Source: Anodontia alba
Lineage: Eukaryota; Mollusca; Bivalvia; Lucinida; Lucinidae
Length of the DNA: 64,000 nucleotides
Direction of reading: 5' to 3'
Assembly: GCA_964016985.1 (NCBI GenBank)
Contig: OZ024827.1
Location: 20,477,275 to 20,541,274, forward strand
Position numbers and translations under genes: made by a program. How positions within the stretch are numbered: position 1 is the first letter of the stretch; each line of letters begins with the position of its first letter. The notes beneath the pieces are model-generated. The model had not been told where the DNA came from, made no database searches, and worked only from the letters and a program-made list of their open reading frames with translations. This document shows, piece by piece, positions 1-10,907 of the stretch.

Positions 1-129
1 TGCTAGACTGGCTCCAGTCTCTAGTGACTAAATATTTATTCTTTTAAGCCTGTTTGATACATCCACTAAAATAGAATCAATATAATATCATGATTATAGA
101 GGCTGGTCACTAGACAGTCTAACAATTTG

Positions 130-228
130 CATGAAATGTCAAATCCTGCTTTCTAGGAAAAAAAAAGAAAATATCAACAAGTTGTCGTCTGTTGAATTAG
201 CTCAGCGAGTGGTAAATGTTAAATTTGG
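130..228. mobile_element. Family B MITE, right-half fragment
   Basis: GCATGAAATGTCAAATCCTG to GAGTGGTAAATGTTAA matches the right half of family B. Confidence 0.6.
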
Positions 229-296
229 TTTAAATATATCTTATTCGTATAACTGACAGATGATGTGCAACGGACGAAAAGGGCTCTTAAGCAATT

Positions 297-363
297 TGCG
301 GACAACGCAGGCCCAGATCAGCCTGCGCATATGCGCAGGCTTATCAGGGCCTTCGTTGTCCGC
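297..363. repeat. Hairpin with GCGGACAACG ends
   Basis: GCGGACAACG at one end and CGTTGTCCGC at the other, with an inner CCTGCGCATATGCGCAGG palindrome. The overlapping 105-codon open frame is an accident of this repeat. Confidence 0.8.
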
Positions 364-400
364 TTACAGAAGCAATGGCTACAGTAGTATATTTCGACGA

Positions 401-454
401 ACAAAGAATGTCCAGATCAGGCTGCACGGGTGCGCATGCTCATCTGGACTTTTG
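401..454. repeat. Hairpin, related to 297-363
   Basis: AATGTCCAGATCAGG pairs imperfectly with CATCTGGACTT, with a TGCGCATGC tip. Confidence 0.6.
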
Positions 455-696
455 TTTGCTGCCCTCATATGGCATAAGGGCCTTTTTCCAAGTTGTGCAT
501 CATATACCAATACAAACATGGCAGTAACACAATCAGACCAGCAGCATCCAAAAGAGATTCAGAAGACAGTCTTGTGACTCATGTAAATGATGTTAAGATT
601 GTGAGTAATTCACCGGCGTTCACACATCGATATAATCCACAAAAATAGAACTCATTAACGTACTAACCCTAAGTATTTGGACATATAAACCTATGC

Positions 697-762
697 AAAC
701 AGTGTAGACCCAGATCAGACGCCGCAGAATGCGGCGTCTGATCAGGGTCTACACTGTTTGTC
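697..762. repeat. H2 hairpin
   Basis: CAAACAGTGTAGACCCAGAT and its inverted copy around a GCCGCAGAATGCGGC tip; about 30-bp arms. No clear host MITE ends. Confidence 0.85.
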
Positions 763-1446
763 ATACATACAGCAATATTTTAGACACATCAAGAGATAGT
801 AGAATGGACTATTTCAAATTTTAGGAGAAGTATGGTAAGTAGATAAGGTGTCCCAATACTTGGGGTACTACGGGTACTTTCATTTCCGACTGGATCATAT
901 TCACAATGAAAACATTAGTTTGAATACCTCTTTCTGGAAATATACTAAAGGATAATAATTCCAACCGTCCTGCTCTTTAGAGTTAACAAGTCCGATCAGA
1001 GTTTTCACTTTCTGCCTGAAGACGTTTTGGATCCTTGGCTGATCTGAGTCTTCGCTGGGCGCACATGCAGTCTTGTAGGAAATGCTGTGCCCCGAATCAG
1101 TTGCAAGATGACTTCATTTTAGAGCTTCATTGCCTGTTTCATCCTATATATGTTAACCATTAGTTTTTGTGGATTTGTGGGCTAAATCAGCAGGCGACAG
1201 TTTATTGATATGTTTTGAATTTTTACAGAAATGGTGGCTTTAAAAAAACAGAGAAAATTTTAATGTATGTCAAGCCTTCTTCTAAAAAATCTCTGAAAAT
1301 AAGAAAATATATTTTGTGAAATGTCGTCTGCAGCTATATATACCCAATAGTGTAAAGAGGTTACTTTCAACTTCCGGTAGTAGCACTAAATAAGTCTCCT
1401 CCATTCGCCACTTTTCAGTAGGCGGTGTTACACACAACTGAAATCT

Positions 1447-1807
1447 TACCGTATTCATCCTTATTGCCGTGCTTACCCCTATAAGCGCAAAGTCAAGCAA
1501 TTCAGTAATCTTCAGATTACAGCAAATGTACGTTTTGTCCACTTATTTATAAAGGCATGTGTTGTGGGTACTCATCTGAATTTCATCGACTTGTCGATGC
1601 AATTCAGATGAGTACCCACAACATAAAATCATGTTTTTATGAAGAAAATCATAAAAGATCGCCTAAACATCATCAATTAAGTCCTTTGCTGTACTTTTTT
1701 TTAAAATATAACATTAGTAGGTAGATACATAATTATTTGACCACAAGTTTTCCCAGTAATTTTGAAAAACCTAAGCGCACAGTGCAGTTATTAAGTCGAA
1801 CAAGGTA
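1447..1807. mobile_element. TA-type MITE (TACCGTATTCG family) with H1-like palindrome
   Basis: Starts TACCGTATTCATCC and ends TCGAACAAGGTA. The centre carries GTGGGTACTCATCTGAAT and its inverse. It shares TATAAGCGC and CCTAAGCGCACAG blocks with the copy at 42938-43292, which is in the other orientation. Confidence 0.8.
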
Positions 1808-1966
1808 TTTATTTTTCAGAGAAAATAAGGCCTTTTTCCTCTCAAAAATAGAAGATAAATAAGATGCCGTCTCATAATCAAAACAAAATATGTTCTCCGC
1901 CCCAGTGGTTCTTTCTGCTGACCGTTTCAAGACGGTTCCTCTATTGTAGTTCTTCCTTGTTTAATA

Positions 1967-2190
1967 CAGGACAACCTCTTTATAACACTATTGTTGGGGT
2001 CCATAGCATAATCCGCGTTAGTTAAACAACCGTGTAATATCCAAACAAAAATGTATAGATTATATTGAAAAATGACCATTTATGGTCATTTTTCAATAAA
2101 ATCTGTACATTTTTGGGATCCATCTTTGAACCGTGTTATATCCAAAACCGTGTTAATTATAACGAACCCTGTTATAAAGAGGTTAATGTG
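1967..2190. mobile_element. Mariner/Tc1-type MITE
   Basis: TA on both sides (1965-1966 and 2191-2192). Ends CAGGACAACCTCTTTATAAC and GTTATAAAGAGGTTAATGTG are inverted. The centre is a palindrome, ATTGAAAAATGACC and its inverse. Non-coding; the short open frames here are accidents. Confidence 0.83.
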
Positions 2191-2192
2191 TA

Positions 2193-3008
2193 CATCTCTT
2201 ATAACCATCAACAATCTTGGTGTGTTGTCATTGTTTGTTCTTCATCTTTTCTTCTTTCGGTCCTTCGGGAACTCAGTGCTTCGTGACTGTGACCTTTCAT
2301 GAGTTACTTCATTGATATTATTAGTAAAATTTTCAAAAATGCTTGTTAAATAATTTCATATCTATAAATAGAAACGCAAGACTCGGTTGACCATTTTGTA
2401 CAGTAAATACTTTAACTCATTGTGGAATCAGGAGAGGGGCCGGGAGAGGGGAATCATTCTGGTATCTTCCTTGACAGGTAAAATGTAAAGACTAAATACA
2501 AACCAGGTCCTTAAGTTTTGTTTTTATCATTGGTCCATAGTGGAATTTAACTGGTTTTTAACTTATTTTCTTTATTACGTTTATACGAAAGACTTTTGTT
2601 AATATTATGTATTTTGATGCACAAAAATGTTTCTTGTTGATATTCAGGAAGTTTACCTTCATGTAGCCATGTTTAAATTTGATTTCTCAAGGAAAAGGGG
2701 TTATCTGTTATGAATTTTATAACATAATAAATGATATGTATGCATTGAGGCGACGTTGTATAAACATCGTGTGCCAGCTGGAATTGTATTTGTTTCTATT
2801 TTCTATTTTTAATTTATTTGTTTATTAATTAATTAATTTATTTATTTGTTGTTTTTTTTTTTGCAGAAGAATATTTCAAATGCAAGGATTGTCAAGATCG
2901 GGTGTCAGCTCCAACAACAGTAATAATGGATCTGGAAAGCTGGAAAGCATAACGCTAGCCACACTTCATGCATAAACTTGATTCTGGGTGGACAGTGTGC
3001 ATGCTTTA
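2193..3008. other. No gene seen
   Basis: AT-rich, with a TTAATTAATTAATTT stretch and a T run near 2850. No motif or paired structure noted. Confidence 0.5.
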
Positions 3009-3466
3009 TTTAATCTTTACCACTCTCTGGACTAATTCAGCAGACGATAAATCGATGATATTTTTCTTAGTTTTCCCAGGAAACAGGTTTTGATATTTCA
3101 TGCAAATTGTCTCCAATCATCATGAAAACACGCCTATATAATTTTGACCCCCTTAAACCCCACTTTTATATAGTAAAACTATAGGGGAAAAAAACATAGG
3201 GGAAAAAACATAGATTGTGGGTACTCGTTAGAACCGCCTCGCCGAGGCGGTTCTAACGAGTACCCACAATCTATGTTTTGAGCGAAATATGAAAAATATC
3301 AGAGTTTTTATCTGAAAATTTTCAGTTTTTGGAGGTGAAATTTTCTATATATTTGTATAGGCGTGTTTTCGTAATGGGAGACAATTTGCATGAAATGCCA
3401 AAACCTGTTTTCTGGGGAAAAAAGAACAAATCATCTGAAAATTTTACCCAGAGTGCTAAGGGTTAA
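3009..3466. mobile_element. Family B MITE (TTAA type) split by a family A copy
   Basis: Left part 3009-3117 (TAATCTTTACCACTCTCTGG) and right part 3377-3466 (CAGAGTGCTAAGGGTTAA) make one ~200-bp family B element whose centre is a palindrome around AATTGTCTCC. Compare the uninterrupted copy at 25198-25409. Confidence 0.88.
3118..3376 (+). mobile_element. Family A hairpin MITE, nested inside a family B MITE
   Basis: Family A ends read CATYACGAAAACAYGCCTAT inward from both sides. The left half holds a CCCCACTTTTATATAGTAAA block, the right half a TTTTCAGTTTTTGG block, and the centre is a palindrome of 30-33 bp arms (module H1). In this copy the left half is shortened after the AAACTATAGG stretch. 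It splits the family B copy at 3009-3466 close to that element's own centre. Confidence 0.92.
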
Positions 3467-3684
3467 TCCATGTATGTCTGATGGATTCTTCTACCTAAAC
3501 TCTTTGGACAGGTCCATTTCCAAGTGATTAGTTTTACTATTACCATCTTTTATAAAAGCTTTTGTACTGAATGCGAACAGTTTAGACCCTGATCAGACTC
3601 CGCGTTCAAGGGCGTCTGTCTGATCTGGGTCTGCACGGTTAGCAAAGGTCTCATTTATGGGACGCTAGGCATAAATAAGCTAAC
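3463..3684. mobile_element. Family C MITE (TTAA type) with H2 hairpin
   Basis: Begins TTAATCCATGTATG and ends near GGCATAAATAAGCTAACC. It contains GGATTCTTCTACCTAAACTC and the H2 hairpin (AGACCCTGATCAGACTCCGC). It shares its first TTAA with the last TTAA of the family B copy before it. Confidence 0.8.
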
Positions 3685-3765
3685 CTGAAAATAGGGGTAC
3701 TTTGAGGGGAACTGTTTCACTTTCGAGGCTACTCTGTCAAAACTGGCTCGAGTTTTTTTCACAAA

Positions 3766-3950
3766 TATTACGATAACAAGCCTATTCAAATATATTGAAA
3801 CTTTTACCACCAAAGCATGAACATTTTCAGATACCGAGGCGGTTTTTATGAGTACCCACAATCTATGTTTTTGAGCAGAAATAAGAAAAATAATGTATAC
3901 CCCTGTAAATACCAGTTTTACTATATGGGTCTAAGGGGGCCAAAATAGAC
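3766..3950 (-). mobile_element. Family A MITE, deleted copy
   Basis: Retains the right-half block and most of the left-half block, but one arm of the central palindrome is deleted (AGATACCGAGGCGG junction near 3830) and the left terminus is degraded. Confidence 0.85.
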
Positions 3951-4404
3951 TGGCTACCGTCTAACTGATATTTGAATCAGCATAAAAATGATATATATTA
4001 TTAAAAAAAATCCTTTCCTCTACATTATCTTTCTCTCTGATTTGACTGATAAGTTATGAGTTTCTGATGGGTAAGGGAGATGATACACGCAGAAAAATAG
4101 TCAAGGAGGAGTACTTTACCTTTATTACATTTTAACTAAAACTCATAGCCATGAGGCCAGACTCGCAAACTATTTCCGTTCATTTGTGACAGTTTCGGCA
4201 GACAGTAGCGAGTATATCGTCGAACCATGCTCAAGCTGTCTTTTGGCACAATTAAAATGTATGCCTGTTAGTAGCAAAAATATGAAAATGCTTACTGGGT
4301 TGATATTATTTATTTGATTCTAAATGAAGACTGACAGCAACTGCTGATATAATTTATTATATACAAAGTAATGAAATATAGAGAATTATTAATGAAATAA
4401 AATG

Positions 4405-4475
4405 CATATTTTCACTAGTGAAATATAAGTTTTATATTTTCACTAGTGAAAATATAAAACTTATATTTTCACTCC
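4405..4475. repeat. Palindrome of TATATTTTCACTAG steps
   Basis: About 28-bp arms (GTGAAAATATAAAACTTATA and inverse) meeting at ACTAGT near 4443. A related half sits at 4476-4498. Confidence 0.85.
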
Positions 4476-4779
4476 TCTGAGCAGTGAAAAATATAAGATC
4501 TGGATCTACTTTTTTCTTATTTACATTAATGTTTTCATTACACGAGATGAAATTTTTTATGGTATTCACTGAAAAAGAGTAAATTTTCTTTTTATTTTAT
4601 TTTTACACTCCAATGCGCGTTTCTGACGTCATATCTAACGTCACCAAACAAAACAAGACATGAACGTCATGGCGCCAAGGGACAAAACTGCGTGTCAGAC
4701 TTTCCCTTGCAAATGCAAGATTTGCATCTCTTCTATCGAAAGTGATGTATATAATAAAAAGAAAATTCAAATGTTTGTC

Positions 4780-4897
4780 GTGAATATGACTTTTATTTCA
4801 TCTCGTGAAGTGAAAAAATGTATATTTCATTCGTGCCTTCGGCACGAATGAAATATACATTTTTTCACTTCACTCGATGAAATAAAAGTCATATTCA
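4780..4897. repeat. Long near-perfect palindrome
   Basis: Arms of about 57 bp (GTGAATATGACTTTTATTTC and inverse), with a CGTGCCTTCGGCACG tip. It forms the right end of a ~500-bp repeat region beginning near 4390. Related but broken sequence is at 6723-6985. Confidence 0.9.
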
Positions 4898-5027
4898 CTC
4901 CAATCATTTGAATATCCTCTATTTATTCGATCTTATATACAGAGTCTCACCATTGAGAATAACGACTTCTCTCTAATTTGAGAATACATAAGATGGGTTT
5001 ACAATAACCTTCAAAAGAAGCAAAATA

Positions 5028-5305
5028 CATCACGAAAACACCTGTATATAGTTTTGAACCCCTTAAACGCCACTTTTATATAGTAAAACTGGGATTTTCA
5101 GGGGTATACATTATTTTTCTTATTTCTGCTCAAAGACATAGATTATGATACTCGTTAGAATCGCCTCGCCGAGGCGGTTCTAACAAGTACCCACAATCTA
5201 TGTTTTGAGCAGAAATATAAAAAATATCAGATTTTTTTATCTGAAAATTTTTAGTTTTTGATGATAAAAGTTTCAGTATATTTGAATAGGCATGTTTTCG
5301 TAATG
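5028..5305 (+). mobile_element. Family A MITE, full length
   Basis: Both termini and the central palindrome are present. It is 55 bp from the next copy (5360-5637), which is in the opposite orientation, so the pair forms a larger inverted repeat. Confidence 0.93.
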
Positions 5306-5359
5306 GATTGTGAAAAACTCTAGCGGGTGTTTTGCTTTATTGAATATAGCCCTGGTCTC

Positions 5360-5637
5360 CATTAAGAAAACACGCCTTTTCAAATACATAGACAATTTCA
5401 CCTTCAAAAACTGAAAATTTTCAGATAAAAAAACTCTGATATTTTTCTTATTTATGATCAAAACATAGATTGTGGGTCTCGTTAGAACCGCCTCGGTGAG
5501 GCGGTTTTTACTAGTGCTCACAATCTATGATTTCGAGCAGAAATAAGAAATTTAATGTATACCCCTGTAAACCCCAGTTTTACTATATAAAATTGAGATT
5601 TAAGGAGTCAAAATTATATAGGCATGTTTTCGTGACG
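5360..5637 (-). mobile_element. Family A MITE, full length, inverted
   Basis: Opposite orientation to its neighbour at 5028-5305. Ends CATTAAG and GTGACG are slightly mutated. Confidence 0.92.
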
Positions 5638-5777
5638 ACTTGTAAAGAATGGCCGAAAATCTACCAGGTATATCCATTCACCATCGAAGACTCTAATCAG
5701 ACCTCGCGGATGCGCAAGTTGATTTGTGTCTTCCTTGGGCTAAGAAAACAATAACAACATACAACCCTATTTTTTAA

Positions 5778-5945
5778 TGACGCCCTCCTTATAACGATAT
5801 ACGTTATAATAGCAAAATTCTTTATAGCGTCAATTTGATTTCTACAAATATGCTCAACTTTTATAAATTTACATTCTGTTAGAAACAAATTCAGTTTAAA
5901 CTCAAAACTTTGGGAAACAGAGGCTGACGTTGTAAGGAGGGTTCA
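5778..5945. mobile_element. Short MITE with TGACGCCCTCCTTATAACG ends
   Basis: Left end TGACGCCCTCCTTATAACG and right end CGTTGTAAGGAGGGTTCA are inverted repeats. Only this copy was seen; the family is unassigned. Confidence 0.5.
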
Positions 5946-5990
5946 CATGCACCAATGCTGGTGTTGAAAAGAGGACCCGCTGTACCATCT

Positions 5991-6269
5991 CATCAAAAAA
6001 AAACATATCTATAATTTTGACCCCCTTAAACCCTACTTTTATATAGTAAAACTGGGGTTTACTTGGGTACACATTATTTTTCTTATTCCTGCTCAAAAAC
6101 ATAGATTGTGGGTACTAGTTAGAATCGCATCGGCGAGGCGGTTCTAACGAGTACTAACAATCTATGTTTTTGAGCAGAATTATGATAAATATCAGATTTT
6201 TTATCTGAAAACATTCAGTTTTTGGCTGGGAAATTTTCTATATATTTGAATAGGCGTATTTTCGTAATG
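5991..6269 (+). mobile_element. Family A MITE, full length
   Basis: The left terminus is A-rich (CATCAAAAAAAAAC); the central palindrome has one-arm mismatches (ATCGCATCGGCG against GAGGCGGTTC). Confidence 0.9.
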
Positions 6270-6437
6270 TGCAATGATTACTCGACATATCATAAGCGGT
6301 CTAACAGGGCTTTTTATAGTAGACATAATGAAAAGAGTCTCGGCAGATTTTCAAACATTTTTTTTTTATTTTTTATTTTTTAAGGTTTCAGAATGTAATG
6401 CACACCTATGTCCTTTATGAAAATAAAACAATGAAGG

Positions 6438-6704
6438 CATCACGAAAACATACCTATATAATTTTGAGCCCTTTAAACCCCACCTTTATATAGTAAAACT
6501 GGGTTTACAGGGGTATACATTATTTTTCTTATTTCTGCTCAAAAACATAGATTATGGTACTCGTTAGAACCACCTTGGCGTGGCAATTCTAACGAATACC
6601 CACAATCTATGTTTTGAGCAGAAATATGAAAAAATATCAGAGTTTTTGTCTGAAAATTTTCAGTTTTTTGAGGTGATATTTTCAATATATTTGAATAGGC
6701 GTGG
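6438..6704 (+). mobile_element. Family A MITE lacking its right terminus
   Basis: The left end is intact and the palindrome is imperfect (CACCTTGGCGTGGCAATT). The copy stops at TTGAATAGGCGTGG, missing the last ~15 bp. Confidence 0.88.
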
Positions 6705-6722
6705 TGGATCTCCAAATGTTTT

Positions 6723-6985
6723 AATAACAGAGATATATATACGATTTTTAAACTTTTGTCGTGAATGTGAGTTTTAATTCATCGAGTGAACATGTGAAGT
6801 GAAAAACATATGTACATGTAATACCTGAGTGGCTATGAAATATAATTTTTTTTTTACTACATGAGATGAAATAAAAGTCATATTCGCGACAATTCGTCAC
6901 TCATTAAATACATATTTTTGTTCACTTCATGAGATGAAAAAAAAAGAACAAACTCATATTCACGACAAATCAAAAATGAATTTAC
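6723..6985. repeat. Decayed relative of the 4780-4897 palindrome
   Basis: Three ATGAGATGAAATAAAAGTC-like blocks plus GTCGTGAATGTGAG. Only partial pairing remains. Confidence 0.65.
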
Positions 6986-7426
6986 ATTATATTATACAGA
7001 ACTCTAAGAGGAAGAGATGACACTCTTACATTCTGGCGTAGTTTGACCACTGTCGGTGAAATATCAAAACCGCATAACAGCTGAAAGATCACTGTGCCAA
7101 AAATAGTTCCTTAACTGGAAAACAAATTCTACACGTTAAATGTAAACAAACAAGAAAGAAAGTTCTTGAATGTAATATTTCACAATAGAAAATATCATTT
7201 TTTTTTTATATTTCATTTGTGTCAAAATCACTTTTTGGAAATATGCAGTATATTTGACCAATATTTTTCTGTATTTCATCAATTTGTATATAATAAATCA
7301 TTGTAGTATATTTTTTTTAATTTATTCTTTATTGATAAAACAATAGATTTATTGTTCGATTTGGAAGTGTTTCCTCTTTCTTTTTTCTTGATTTCATTCG
7401 AATTTAATCGAATTTACATGTTGTTT

Positions 7427-7632
7427 GAGAACGAAGTGACCAAAATGAGAACGAATTGACCAAGATGAGTACGACTTGACAAAAATGAGAACAAGTTGAC
7501 CAAGACGAGTTCGAGCTGACCGAATGAGGACGAACTGACCATATAAAATATTGATGAGTACGAGTTGACCGAAATATGAGTACCGAAATGAGAGCGAATA
7601 GACTTAAGTACGAATTGACTAAATTATGAATT
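7427..7632. repeat. Degenerate 18-20 bp minisatellite
   Basis: About ten units of the form AAATGAGAACGAATTGACC, with GAG/GAA TACG/AACG/GTTCG variants. Non-coding. Confidence 0.9.
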
Positions 7633-7744
7633 GACTTCGTACCGGTTTCTTCAGGTTATCCATCATGATTTAATTCGACAGTTTACATTATGGACCGCAA
7701 CGTGAGAAAACATACCTTCAGACCTGTGCACACAACGAAAACTC

Positions 7745-8024
7745 CATTATGAAAACATGCCTATGTAATTCTGACTCCTTAAACCCCACTTTTATATAGT
7801 TAAACTGGGGTTTACATGGGTATACATTTTTTTTTCTTATTTCTGTTCAAAACAGATTGTGTGTACTCGTTAGAACCGCATCGACGGGGCTGTTCTAACG
7901 AGTACACGCAATATATGTTTTGAGCAGAAATATGAAAAATATCAGAATTGTTTTTTTTTCTGAAAAATTTCAGTTTTTGGTGGTAGAATTTTCAATATAT
8001 TTGAATAGGCATATTTTAGTAATG
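7745..8024 (+). mobile_element. Family A MITE, full length
   Basis: Ends CATTATG and TAGTAATG are mutated. The right flank continues into a GCCTGCGCATCCG fragment. Confidence 0.88.
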
Positions 8025-8138
8025 CAAATCAGCCTGCGCATCCGTATTAGAGTGTTTATTGCCCACATGAAAAATCTTTGCATATTTGGCTATCCAAAAA
8101 GTGCCCAAGGAGGATCGCACAGGGTGATAAGAATCTTC

Positions 8139-8252
8139 CATCACGAAAACATGCCTACATAATTTTGACCTTAAACCCCACTTTTATATAGTTAAACTGG
8201 GGTTTACAGGGGTATGCAATAATTTTCTTATTTCTGCTAAAAAACATAGATT
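8139..8252 (+). mobile_element. Family A MITE, left half only, cut by the LINE
   Basis: Normal from CATCACG to the ACATAGATT of the palindrome arm, then an abrupt switch to the 3' end of the minus-strand LINE at 8253. Confidence 0.85.
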
Positions 8253-8459
8253 AGTTTAACTTTTATTTTATTTGTATACATATAACATTACCGTTTTCAA
8301 CGAGACATGACAAAACATCAATACATACAAATGGGATCCAGAAGAAAGTCATTTGACTTTTTTAAATCTGTATCCCAGACCATAGTACATATCAGTACAA
8401 CTAATTTGTGATTTGAGACGATCTGACAAACGTCAACAAAAAAGTATGTGGTATCAATA

Positions 8460-8521
8460 AGTTATATGAAAAGTAATGAATGTAAACTATGTTATATGAA
8501 AAGTAATGAATGTAAACTATT
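8460..8521 (+). repeat. 30-bp direct duplication in the LINE 3' UTR
   Basis: Two back-to-back identical 30-bp units beginning GTTATATGAAAAGTAATG. Likely replication slippage or a LINE subfamily feature. Confidence 0.9.
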
Positions 8522-8747
8522 TCAACAAAATGTCAAGAAATAGATATGAAACTATGATATATTATTGGAGGTGGAGGAAGATATACAATGTACTATATAA
8601 ATACTAGGTCCGGTCGCGACAAATTAATCTAGCTAGCCGTCAATATCAAATATAAATGTATTGATTTTTTTGATTTGGGATATTTATTTGAGGTCACTGT
8701 GAGTTAGTTACTAAAAGTAGCAAGGAACCTTATAGATTAATATTCGT

Positions 8748-9392
8748 TTATTGAAAACGTTTCGACTTCAGTATGAAATCATGTACCGCTAAGAAAATAG
8801 CTTTGTTTTCTTCTAATGATAGAGATAGATCTCCATACAACAATACATCTAGAGTAGGGTTGCATTTTTCCGACACGGTAGTCAATAATTCCCGCCTAAA
8901 GTCTGTATACTGATCACATACTAACAAGAAATGGTGATTGTCTTCCACAAAACCGCATGCGCGTCTTGGGCTGTCTATAGGATTTTTAGAAAACAAGTGT
9001 TGACGAAGAGAGCTGCATTTAGTTCTAAGTCTGGCGTGATACATCTGACCAATTCTTTTGCCTGTGAAATAGTAAGAAGGTGGTAGGTTAATATTGCTGC
9101 TTATCCTGGTTTTAAATATGTTGAGACTAGATGAATTACGTGTTTGTTCCGGGAGTTCATTCCATTCGCGAACAGCAGACGGCAAAAAGGAGTTGTAATA
9201 AAGCTGTGAATTTGCATGTATGATTTGAAGATCATTGGCATTACGCAAAGGGTAAGATGATGTACTTCCTACGGTAGAAGGTACAAGTGAGCAGAGGTAA
9301 TCAGGAGAAAGATCATTTTGCATTTTGTAGAAAAAAATCAGTTTGTGTTTATTCATCCTTGAAGACAAAGTTTCCCAGCCTGTTTCCAACAA
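8748..9392 (-). pseudogene. LINE ORF2 C-terminal segment with Cys/His motif
   Basis: A 214-codon open segment following the RT thumb. It begins with a GWETLSSR block common after the RT in this group and ends with a cysteine/histidine cluster (HARLRTKCSSL followed later by ACGFVEDNHHFLLVC). It is separated from the RT frame by a stop near 9450 and a frameshift. The C-terminal Cys/His cluster is widespread in CR1/Jockey-type elements and probably binds nucleic acid. Confidence 0.8.
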
Positions 9393-9449
9393 AAGTGAAT
9401 TTATTGAGACTAATTTTGTTGCCCCTGTGACAATACGTGCGGCTTCATT

Positions 9450-10532
9450 CTAGATTTTTACTAGTTCATTCGATTCGTATTGTGCACAATTATTCCATAC
9501 AACATCAGCGTATTCTAATAAAGGACGAATAAAAGAAAAGTATATGGTCTGGAGAGATCTCCTATCTAATTTGAACTTCAATTTACGCATAACATTTATT
9601 CGATTCCATGCCTTTTTTTTTAATATGTTCAATATTGTGCCAACTGCAGTCGTTTGAAAAAATAACACCTAAATGCTTATGTGACGTAACCTCTTTAATT
9701 TGAGTTTCATCCATCGAAACTGGAGGGTGATACGGTTTGTTAAGTTTTCTTGAAAATAGTATAGGTTCAGACTTTGCAGGATTAAATGTTACTAACCATT
9801 GTTGGGCCCAACGACTAATTTTTTCTAGGTCTGAGTTAAGTGTTTCGGCTGCCTGAATAGCGTCGTCCACTATGATATACAGACTGGTATCATCTGCAAA
9901 GAGCCTTATGGAAGAATTAATATCTTCGACAATATCATTTATATATAAAAGAAACAATAGAGGACCAAGAACAGAGCCTTGAGGAACACCCGCTTTTATT
10001 GGTGTCCATGCAGAAGAACCACCTGGCAGTACAACTCTTTGGAGTCTGTCATTGAGATAATCAGTAAACCAAGATAAAAGAGACCCAGATATACCTGCTG
10101 TTTCGAGTTTGTAAAGTAATCCTTTATGCCATACTCTGTCAAATGCTTTGCTTATATCACAGAATATGGCACGGATTTCTTTACCCTCATCAAGGGCCTT
10201 ACAAAAAGTATTATATATGTCGACCAATTGGTTAGCTGTAGAATCCCCAAGGACAAAACCTGTTGTAGAGTTGAAATGACATTATGCGCGTTAAGGAAGT
10301 TGAATAAATGTTTATGAACAATTTTTTCAAGAACTTTGCCCACTGTACTTAGGAGGGAGATAGGTCTATAATTGGATGCATCGGATGGGTCATTTTTCTT
10401 GTGTATGGGTGAGACATTCGCTTGTTTCCAAATTTTTGGTACTAGTCCATGATTTAATGAAAAGTTAAACAAATTACTGAGAGGAAGAGAGAGAGGCTGT
10501 GCAAGTTCTTTGAGAAGTCGGTTATTTATCAA
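9450..10532 (-). pseudogene. LINE reverse transcriptase domain, two overlapping frames
   Basis: The frame 10532-10152 carries the RT fingers (motif NYRPISLL and a preceding PIHKK), and the frame 10227-9583 carries the palm. In the latter D24 sits in FCDISKAFD, GVPQGS at residues 80-85 and FADD at 110-113, so the catalytic aspartates are intact. The two frames switch near 10259, consistent with one missing base. A third frame, 9668-9450, continues the thumb with LLEYADVVWNNC. Just upstream, around 10560-10600, an LGKASGPD motif is readable, linking it to the endonuclease part. Confidence 0.87.
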
Positions 10533-10907
10533 GTCAGGACCAGATGCTTTTCCAAGCGGAAGTGATTTTAGAGTTGATTCAACTTCTTGGGGTGTGGTAA
10601 TAGCAGAGTCTAGCTTGTGGGTGGGTAAAGGTTTCGTTTGTGGAAGAGTTGCTTGACTATCGTCTAAAAGCGTCTAGTCTCTAAAAAATCATTGAAAATA
10701 CTGGCTTTATCATTATCATCTGAATAAATTTTATCATCCTTACTCAAGGGTGGTATTGAATTTGTCAAATCGGGCTTTATAAAACCTTTTAAAGTTTTCC
10801 ACAAATCCTTCTGTCCAGTTTCTGAATTAACTAACCTTTCTGATAATTTGTCAGTTTGATTCTGTTTTGACTTGCGTAGTTCACTAGTGACATGATTTCT
10901 AAAGCGT

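Noticed and set aside
260..577. 105-codon open frame near the start
   Set aside because: It overlaps two hairpins and has no domain, splice or composition support.
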